This document shows, in pieces, positions 19,871-27,016 of a DNA stretch of 27,016 bases. The stretch is from Fragilaria crotonensis (taxonomy: Eukaryota; Bacillariophyta; Fragilariophyceae; Fragilariales; Fragilariaceae). The DNA lies in assembly GCA_022925895.1 (NCBI GenBank), contig JAKSYS010000762.1:1-27016 (forward strand). The letters are read 5' to 3'. The notes beneath the pieces were generated by a model that worked only from the letters and a program-made list of their open reading frames with translations, ran no database searches and had not been told where the DNA came from. Position numbers and translations under genes: made by a program. The number at the start of each line of letters is the position of its first letter. Position 1 is the stretch's first letter.

Positions 19871-22672
19871 TTAAAGTTTGCTATTCGCCTCTCCTGGACG
19901 CCAAGCCCTCACAATGCTCAATACCGACTCTGCTTCTGTATGCTTGGTCACCCCAGCCACATCATAGATGGCATTGTGCGACTTCTTCGAGGGATCCGAC
20001 GGGTCTTCCCAATCGATCAAATCATGACTGACCCCATCGACGTCGCACAGGAGCGTGGGAAATAGATCCCCCCTCAAGCTTAAACTGAGGAATGTAACCA
20101 AAAATATCGCTGCATGCTGAGAAGCCTTTACTCTGGGGCTTGTCATGGCTGGCGAATCCACCATAGAAAAAGTCCCGAAGAAACTTCCGGAGGGCGTTGA
20201 AGTACAGGAGAAGGGCAAAGGCACCGACAACCACAGATGTCCATCCGAACACGACAGTGAACTCTTGTCCAGGCGCCATCCATTCGCCATCTTCAGGCTG
20301 CGATGAAGGGACAGCGGGAAAGGCTGGCCATGGTTTATAACGCAACATGTCTTGATTGCAATACCGAAACGTACTTTCACCTTCCCCAATCGAAAATTGA
20401 ACAGGCTGGCCAGCCGCGGTCAGCCCGGAAAAGGACCCAACATAGGCACTGGAGACCGAGTCATCAAGCTTACACGCATTGTCGTATGGGAAGGAGGCAA
20501 AGTTGTAAGATGACATGATGGCATAGGCAACTACAGCGCCAGGGAAGAAGAAGACTCGGCTCAGATCCGCAATCGAAGTGCCTAATGCTGGCGCTGGCGA
20601 CCAACTGCGTAGAAGGCAGAACTTATCCACCCAGTAGCGCACCGAAAGGGTTGCCGCAGCCCAGAAGAATCCCGCAGGAAAAAGCATCGCATAATAGAAG
20701 GTAAGAAAGAGAACGTTTGTCATATCCTGAAATCAGACACACGGAGACGTTAATGGGGTCCAAACATCGACAAAGCAACACCTCCCAACGAGAACTCACC
20801 GTGTACCGCTCAGATAGATGATACTTCGCACCCCTGAAGTATGCATTCATTCGGCGCTGATCTGGGGCTCGGGCGAGAATGTGGCGGTAGAACTGACCAG
20901 GAAGATCCAAAACCTTGGTGATGGGCGTCTTCAAGAGCTCAGTAATGAAAATGGCGTACATTGCTGGAATCAAGGATTTCCGCTCATCGTTTAGTGTATC
21001 AGTAAATGGAGTCAAGTACGCAGTAAGAATAGTGGTCAAGATCCACATCGAAGCGGTAACCTTGAAGTAGTAACTTGCTTGCCTCGAGTTCTCGGAACGA
21101 TGAGACTCAACGTCGGTAATATAAAGGCACAAGGAGGGAAACATGGAGTTGGTCGCCGATATCGTCATGGCAGCGTATGCAGTGCCAAAGTCGTTGCGAA
21201 CGCGCACAACAAGAAAGCACGATGCGACGATAAGTGCCACGGTAATCGACACTGTGACGACTCGCTGCCAGAATTGGACGACAAAACTCGTCCAAATCTT
21301 GCCAGCGCACGCTCGATGGCTCGGGAGGCTCGCCAATGCTCAATACGTGGTGTCCACGAAATCGGAGATTTTCCGGAAGCATCGACGTATGGTTCATCAT
21401 GACATGGAAGCCGCCAACGGACATTTGCTGGAGCACAGTCTGTTGAGTCGCCTGCTTTTCAAAAATGACGAAAACATTCGAAACCTCGTAGACTCGCTTT
21501 GACAAATCCAGCTGTATCTTCTTGTCAATAGAGTCGATCTTGCTTTTGATAGCATTGGCATCATTCGCCATCATGCATCTTTGCAGCAGGGTGAGAGGCA
21601 ATGCCTCACGAACAGCGACGTCAAGGTTGTCAGGATTCAGCTTGAGACCAGGTGGAAGCAAGTCCTCAAGCTTCGACATCAATGTACGACGAAGCAGGAG
21701 AGCTCGGACCAACTCTTCGTTGTCCAAAGCAACTGTGATAGATGCTACTTGACCAAACTGATCGAAGAATTGTTTCCATTCGTCGGGATCACGGGCGTCT
21801 TTCGGCGGATTCCTAACTTCCACAGCATAGTCTGTGGTTGTCAGTGATGCGTTGTCGAGGTTGATCAGCTGACTTTCAGTAGTCTTCTGAAGTACAAGGA
21901 TAGCCACGCAAATGAAAAGAAGGGATACGTAAGAGACTAAGCCGACTCCGTTCGTGATCTCACACTGGTTCACCTTGATGAACGATAGGACACTGCCATC
22001 ATCGGATTGAACTTCAGCGTATCGATCATACGTCGGTGGAAACCTATCCCAATCTTCTTTCGTACAGGTAGGGCACGCAGCCCATGTATCTGCGGTGCAA
22101 ATTGCACTGGCCCTCAACGAGAGCCGTGTGATGCTTTCATTCATTGGATTATAGCGGTCTGAAAAGAAAAAGATAAGGTTCGGCACGTTAATCAACCCTG
22201 CCAACAGCATGATGACAGCCAAAAGCCGCAACGTATAAAAATAGACACCTGTAAGGATGCCATCAAGTTAGTAATCCCAAGGGGAGGTACCATGTGAAAT
22301 CTCAATTCTCATCCCAGCAACAAGCTCACCAACTCCAATGCCAAAATCTCCAAGATCCGCCTCTGGTGTCCCCAAAACGGAATAAAGGGTTGTAGGTGCC
22401 TCATGTTCCCCGACCTCGGCCTTGCGATTGACATCAATCTCACGTTCATCCGGTGTGAAATGCCGTGCTAACGTGACGTGTTCAAAGTACTCCCACGCTG
22501 TGTCGATTGAGGGCGCGTTCGCATGATGTCGGCCTTGGTGAGGATTGTACCAACCATACCGAGAAAGGTATCGAGCCAAACGGCGACCCCATGTCATATC
22601 CTTCTCATGATCTTGGTAAGGATCGTTCCGAGTAATCAGACGGGACAATTCGTGCACCCATGACGAGGCCAT
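19871..22672 (-). CDS. OSCA/CSC1 (TMEM63-like) calcium-permeable stress-gated channel family protein
   Basis: About 880 residues in three exons: 22330-22672, 20800-22248, 19871-20726. The N-terminus (from ATG 22672) is cytosolic and ends in LGDFGIGVG. Transmembrane helix 1 follows (RLLAVIMLLAGLINVPNLI), then an extracytosolic Cys-containing loop and a second helix (LVSYVSLLFICVAILVLQ). A long cytosolic PHM7-type domain opens TTTDYAVEVRNPPKD, contains VYEVSNVFVIFEKQ and ends EPPEPSSVRWQDL. The C-terminal pore region has several helices and the segment MNAYFRGAKYHLSERYTDMTNVLFLTFYYAMLFP typical of OSCA-type proteins (split here: RGAKYHLSERYT joins DMTNVLF across an intron). Known relatives are mechanosensitive or osmosensitive cation channels of plasma or organelle membranes. 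Two frame slips interrupt it: near 21289, just after WQDLD, and in a C6 run at 20068-20073. In both, one surplus base explains the break. Stop TAA at 19871. Confidence 0.85.
20727..20799 (-). other. Intron 2 of the OSCA-like gene
   Basis: It is 73 nt long, donor ACG|GTGAGT, acceptor GATTTCAG|GAT, phase 0. It joins SERYT to DMTNVLF, an uninterrupted motif in the family. Confidence 0.9.
22249..22329 (-). other. Intron 1 of the OSCA-like gene
   Basis: It is 81 nt long, donor GTTG|GTGAGC, branch-point-like ACTAAC 17 nt or so before the acceptor CTTACAG|GT. Splicing yields GIGVGVYFYTLRLLAV, linking the N-terminal domain to the first membrane helix. Confidence 0.9.
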
Positions 22673-22929
22673 TGTGCGCAGATTCGGTGGATCGGAATTG
22701 TAATCCAGTATCGTACCGTACACTACAAGGACTTGTGCACTGATCGAGAAGATTCGATGATGTGATGAGAGATGTGAGGGGAGATGTTGTGATGCTGTTG
22801 GGTATCTTCCGTCTATTGTCTACTAGCTACCGGTAGTGTGTTTACGTCTCTCTCATTCCAAGTATGCATACAAGTATGATATGTTCAGGTAGAAACGTAC
22901 AAAAGCTAATCCTGTATCATCGGTACTAG

Positions 22930-22963
22930 TAGTACTACCACATAAAAAGTGCCTGGAGCCGTT
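22930..22963 (+). repeat. Left inverted repeat of the 22930-23540 element
   Basis: Perfect 34-bp match to the reverse complement of 23507-23540. Confidence 0.9.
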
Positions 22964-23506
22964 TCGACCGCTGGAGCCGTTAAACGGGGTTTTTTCGACT
23001 CCTCCTACAAATAAGTCACTCAATTTCAAGAAATCAATGGCACTTGCTATGGCCGTTTTGATCCCTGATATGCAATACAACGAAGTCTTCTGGAGTGGTG
23101 AACAAACCGATTAGAAACTGGTGTTGTAAACATCACTGGAAGTTGAGGGCTCGCAATTTTTCACCCCCTCGGATTTTCACCCCATTGATCGCGTACCACC
23201 AATAGGGAAAAACTCTGTAGCAGTAGAAAACAAGTACAAAAAATCATAGTTGAATGGGGTGAAAAATCTCAACCGATGCCTAAAAAATGTCTTAAGGTAT
23301 GGATACATTTAAATGAAGTGCCTGGAGCTGATAACTGCTAAAATGAGCGTCACAAGTTCAGCGACAACTTCATCAATTCTTGCTCTGGAAAAAGAATGAT
23401 TAATGTTCTGGATAGCCAAGAACATCACACAGCATTTGTAAAAAAACAGAATTGAAATCAAAGCATTTTTGAGCAAGATATCTTTAGTCCACAACGGGGT
23501 GAAAGT

Positions 23507-23540
23507 AACGGCTCCAGGCACTTTTTATGTGGTAGTACTA
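23507..23540 (-). repeat. Right inverted repeat of the 22930-23540 element
   Basis: Perfect 34-bp reverse complement of 22930-22963. Confidence 0.9.
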
Positions 23541-23562
23541 TGATTAGGATCGGTCACTCTTA

Positions 23563-26500
23563 TGGCTGGATGCATATTCTGGGTACACGAGGTAGCCCCA
23601 CGTAGGTCGTAGTATTCAATGTTTTTGTTCAGACGTAGAAAGTATACTAAGTCTACGCAAACGCAAATGGATCGAGGTTTCTAATCTGGATTCATCACAA
23701 ACTTGAAATCGAAGTCCATTACACATCGATGTGTTTTGAACTCCCGAAGCAGTTTCTCCAATGCAACAGGACCATACTTTGCACAGTCTTGCTGTATTTC
23801 AGCACTGACTTGCCCGCTATCAATGGCGTGGTAAGCAAGAAGATATTGACGAGCTCGTTTCGCAAATTTTCGAATGCGTTCAATTGAAAGGACTTTCTCC
23901 GACAAAGAATATCTAACGCCTGCCATGAAATTTTCCTTCCCTTTCTTTTCTTTTAAGGTGAGATTGCGGTATGCACCTTTGCTGCATGCCCACATGTACT
24001 CAACGCCTTCACCTGCTATTTCGGCATGACACTTGGGGGTTAGCATGACTTCCACGCCAATTTTTGCTCCGACATGCTCCATCATGCTTTCTTCGTTCAA
24101 GAAATCAGAACACATCGCCATTAGATGGCGCAAACTCAAGCTCAAGTCCACGTTTCCGAGCTCATCCTTCCTGCCGGTAAGTGTATAGCTTGACAGCTTG
24201 TTCATATCAATATATCCTCGCTCCCACAACACCTGAAGCAAACCCTTTGCCTTTCCCACCCAACCTTCCTTTATTTTAGGAACTTCGCGATTGATCGGGA
24301 TATTTTTGTCGATACAAATAGCGATCAGTTCTTTTGTTCTTTCCTTTGGTGTTAATGCCTTGACGACGTAGTTCGAGGATTAATTCGGATTTGTTTCTTG
24401 AGACATTTGACGGATCGCCATCGACTTGATCAAGGCGACTGAGAATGCGTTCGTTTGGTATCATCCAGAAAGGTCCAACATCAACTTCGGTAAATGTCAA
24501 TCGCTGAGTTTGGCCGGGCTCCAGGATACGTGCATATGGACCGAGGAAGCCGGATTCCCTTTCAATGACAGTCGGGTGCATGACTGGGCATTTTCCACCA
24601 AATGATCTATTCATTTTAGCTGCATTGAGACCATCGGGGCGCTGCTTTGCGTGTCCTGATGAATGATCGAATAGAAATACAAAATGGACCTGTGGATGCA
24701 TAACCTTTAGACAATCAACGACATCTTCGAACTGTAGCACCATGTGATTATAATCCCAGTAGCCCTCTTTGTTTTCCCCGTAGTCGAAGTATGTTAGGAA
24801 TGGCGACTTGCCAGCTAATAGAAGGGGCTTAAGGGAAGAGCCTAAGACTTCCATTGCTGCTTCTTCATCGGCATATCTCGTTCCTTGCCGTATCTCGTTC
24901 ACCGAGTCTAGTGTGTTTTGATCTAATTCTTGGATCAAACCATATTCCCTGCAGATAAATGATGATATCATCACCCCGCTCCTTCATCCTTGGGGAGGAG
25001 AGGACGCTCGCCTTTGGGACCTGTCCACATCTTTGAAAGAAACGAGAACTGCTTAAAGATGGCCTCGTCCTGCCCGACAAAGATGACTATTGGCTTGCTT
25101 GTGTCCCGTCGTATGCTTAAGTGTGCTCCAAAGAACGCCGTCCCTACTATATCCGCCACTGCTTCACTCGAAATGGCGTCAACGTGATATTCCACCATCT
25201 CAACATTACTGATAGGATCTACGTAATGATAGCCACAGTTTTTGCAACCGAATCTTGTGCCTCTAGAATTTTAGAAGCTACAAGACTAAGCTGAACCCAC
25301 CGATGAGCTTGAACTTCATGAGCGATGTATCGCTTTGTGAAGACAGGCCGATAAGCAAGTGTTTCCGCCTTCTCGTGTCCATCAACAAAATAATGCTTGC
25401 TGCGGTTTTTGTATCTGAAACCCGTGGCATGCATCCATCGAACAACTGTGGCAATGGATATCTTAGATAAACGGTAACTTTGAAGGAAGCTCTTCGTCTC
25501 TTGCGATAGCTCCAGCACTGGCGGTGTAACAAGGTCATTTTCTTGCGAATTGTCAGAAGTCTCCTCGATGCCTCGCTCAACTCTTGCCATCATCGTTGGA
25601 ATCAATGTTTCAAGCACGCGTGTGCATTCTTTCCACCGACAGTTCTTTCAGAATGCTTACTCCATGTTTCCTGAAAGCATCCATTGCGTCTGGATTCTCG
25701 ATAAAGAACGGTGGCAAGCAATTTTGGGTACAGGTGATTTGATAAAGGTGCCTTTCGGGCTGTAGGCCAGTCGTCTGTGCCACCTTGCCAGTGGTCGCCA
25801 ATGGGAGTAGCTTTCAACTCCGACATCATTCATCAATCCAATTGAGTACTCGATACATTGCTGCCATGTCCACCTCGATGTTTTGCTCGCCTCGTCGACA
25901 AATTTTCGCAAGGCACATGCAAGGTACATGCTCCGATGCCTGATCATAAAGATGTCGTGTTCTGAACACAAATCCTCTTGATCGCCACCATCTACAAGTG
26001 TCCTCCAATCTGCAGCAATACTGTTAACCATCTCCAATTTTTCAATTCGATCCATGACAGCTTTCCGAACATCGCAATCAGTGCCATAATACAACTTTGG
26101 TGCGAAGAGCTTTCTGGAATCGCCAGATTCCCAATACGAGGATAATTGCAGCGACGGTTCTTGAGCGGTGAGGATCAACAAGGAACTAGTAGGGTTGTTT
26201 CCTCTATCTGAGTTTCGTTTGCTTGGTCAGAAGCAAGCTTACGCTTCTTAGTATTCACAGGTCCAGGAACAGCCGAAAAAAATTGCGAGGAGGATGATGT
26301 GGTGAAGTCAACATGTTGACGAGTCCTTGGAGGCAGCGGGTGTGAGGCATTTTGCTCTTTCCAAGCTACTGAATTGGATGCGGTCGGGTAGGATTGGGGG
26401 ACATCCTTTACAGAAACCTGAAAGAAATTGTACTTCTGTTGCTTTCCGTCTTCCCTTGCTTTGAAGTCGTGTCGAAAAAGCTTCAGTTGTTCGCCGCCAC

Positions 26501-26945
26501 CACCGACAAAGATGTTACCCTCAATGGACTTCTCATGGTACTCCTTTCCCACAACACGTAGAAGCTCTGACTTTTTCACCTTCAAATCATCTTGAAGCTG
26601 GCACCTTGTATTGATTTCATCCAGCAATGTGTCCGCTTGCCACCAAACTTCATGAAGTCGTGAATCTTGCAAAACAGCGTTGAAACTACTTCTAACGAAC
26701 TGATACCTGATCTGATTTCTGTGGAGCTTCAGCGTGTTTTCACTCATGATGAACAAGGAGATGAAATATCTTCAAGAAGCTCCACGGAATATCAAGAATT
26801 GGTGAAGGTATGGACTGTCAAGGTCAATGGGGTTGAGAAGCAAGTGATTCGACGCATAAATCTATTTTCGATGCGCACGCATTAAAAAATCGTGGTACTA
26901 GTACGTAGAGCTCTACCTCGCGAATCCTGTTCGTGAATCCAGCCA
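23563..26945 (-). mobile_element. Candidate DDE DNA transposon, about 3.4 kb, degenerate
   Basis: The left end at 23561 reads TATGGCTGGAT. The right end, read on the minus strand from 26947, reads the same 11 bases. An ungapped continuation shares about 7 of the next 16 positions and then the 8-mer CGAGGTAG at the same distance from both ends, giving 26 of 35 matches. Taking the outer TA on each side as a TA target duplication places the element at 23563-26945. The repeats flank a broken transposase on the minus strand (23681-26747) and leave about 120 bp and 200 bp of non-coding sequence at the two ends. The reconstruction is inferred from this single copy, so the termini are provisional. 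Confidence 0.5.
23681..26747 (-). pseudogene. DDE-type transposase, multiply frameshifted
   Basis: The coding potential runs from ATG 26747 to a stop at 23681 but changes frame at least six times (about 26180, 25770, 25625, 25265, 24990, 24365). Recognisable blocks in order: a polar N-terminus with a nuclear-signal-like KKRKLAS; LPPFFIENPDAMDAF; a helical region with RWMHATGFRYKNRSKHYFVD then GHE (probable first catalytic Asp); HRWVQL; VEYHVDA; IVIFVGQDEAIFKQF (possible ligand to the active site); RPLLPKDEGAG; YGENKEGYWDYNHMVLQFED; FVFLFDHSSGHAKQRPDGLN (probable second catalytic Asp); GGKCPVM; and the C-terminal TPKCHAEIAGEGVEYMWACS region. Blocks of this kind are known to me from repeated DDE-type proteins of diatoms and fungi; I cannot place it in a named superfamily. 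The enzyme is presumably inactive, unless many breaks are assembly errors. Confidence 0.7.
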
Positions 26946-27016
26946 TACAGTATATGCATATATATTATGTATTGTACCTTGTACTATAATACGCATATGC
27001 ATACCGTGTACTACTA
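26748..27016. other. Right end of the transposon and GTAC/TATGCATA-rich flank
   Basis: It holds the 5' flank of the transposase and the right terminal repeat (to 26947), then AT-rich TATGCATAT repeats and GTAC motifs up to the window edge. A plus-strand frame ending at 26885 is divergent from the transposase, but it overlaps its 5' coding end and has no recognisable motif. Confidence 0.5.

Larger units (their letters stand above)
22930..23540. mobile_element. Small non-autonomous inverted-repeat element (MITE-like)
   Basis: A perfect 34-bp inverted repeat opens 22930-22963 (TAGTACTACCACATAAAAAG, then TGCCTGGAGCCGTT) and closes 23507-23540. If the palindrome TAGTACTA at each end is taken as an 8-bp target-site duplication, the element proper is 22938-23532 (595 bp) with ends CCACATAAAAAGTGCC. 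An 8-bp duplication would fit hAT-type insertion, but because TAGTACTA is palindromic and common in this genome it could equally be part of the repeat. Inside, CTGGAGCCGTT recurs near the left end, GTGCCTGGAGC recurs at about 23319, and GGGGTGAAA motifs lie in both orientations (about 23160-23190, 23255-23266, 23495-23504), giving a nested inverted structure. No transposase is encoded. Confidence 0.68.

Noticed and set aside
19871-22672. Programmed +1 frameshifting as the cause of the slips
   Set aside because: The slip sites share no common slippery sequence, and at least one is in a homopolymer. Indel error or decay is more economical, so no recoding signal is annotated.
26667-26885. 72-codon plus-strand frame overlapping the transposase 5' end
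   Set aside because: No convincing start or motif, and it overlaps the 5' coding end of the transposase relic. It may be a second element-encoded frame, but nothing supports it.

Overview
The window looks like nuclear DNA of a photosynthetic stramenopile, most likely a diatom. This is inferred from the genes and not from a database search. The coding regions are compact and carry few, very short (65-81 nt) GT-AG introns. The proteins are eukaryotic: a SAMHD1-type dNTPase, an OSCA/CSC1-type channel, a mitochondrial-type ketoacyl synthase and a sulfotransferase-like membrane protein. The gaps between genes are full of short GTAC-centred palindromes. No tRNA, rRNA or CRISPR array was found.

Layout. 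1-2001: no supported gene. 2002-2379 (+): small basic UPF0390-like protein. 2750-3856 (-): sulfotransferase-like type II membrane protein. 3857-6095: gene-poor, with a scrambled small repeat and a tRNA-like fragment. 6096-7304: candidate non-autonomous DNA transposon with 57-bp inverted ends and a 10-bp flanking duplication. It lies 68 bp upstream of a frameshifted NAD(P)-binding (Rossmann) gene, 7372-8006 (+). 8720-11072 (+): large acidic protein of unknown function with one intron and an apparent reading-frame slip at a poly-Asp tract. 11290-13337 (-): SAMHD1-like HD-domain dNTPase. 14544-15824 (-): beta-ketoacyl-ACP synthase II / OXSM type. 17168-17452 (+): 94-residue protein of unknown function, with a decayed duplicate at 18868-19184. 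19871-22672 (-): OSCA/CSC1-like membrane protein in three exons. 22930-23540: small inverted-repeat element. 23563-26945: about 3.4 kb candidate DNA transposon with a badly frameshifted DDE-type transposase on the minus strand.

The host genes do not form a pathway; they look like an ordinary mix of independently transcribed nuclear genes. Two points stand out. First, the mobile-element content is high: two non-autonomous elements plus a larger transposase-bearing element whose imperfect ends can be recognised. Second, single-base frame slips recur in otherwise well-conserved genes (SAMHD1-like, OSCA-like, poly-Asp gene, Rossmann gene, transposase). Some sit in short homopolymers or microsatellites, so residual assembly indels are a serious alternative to genuine gene decay.
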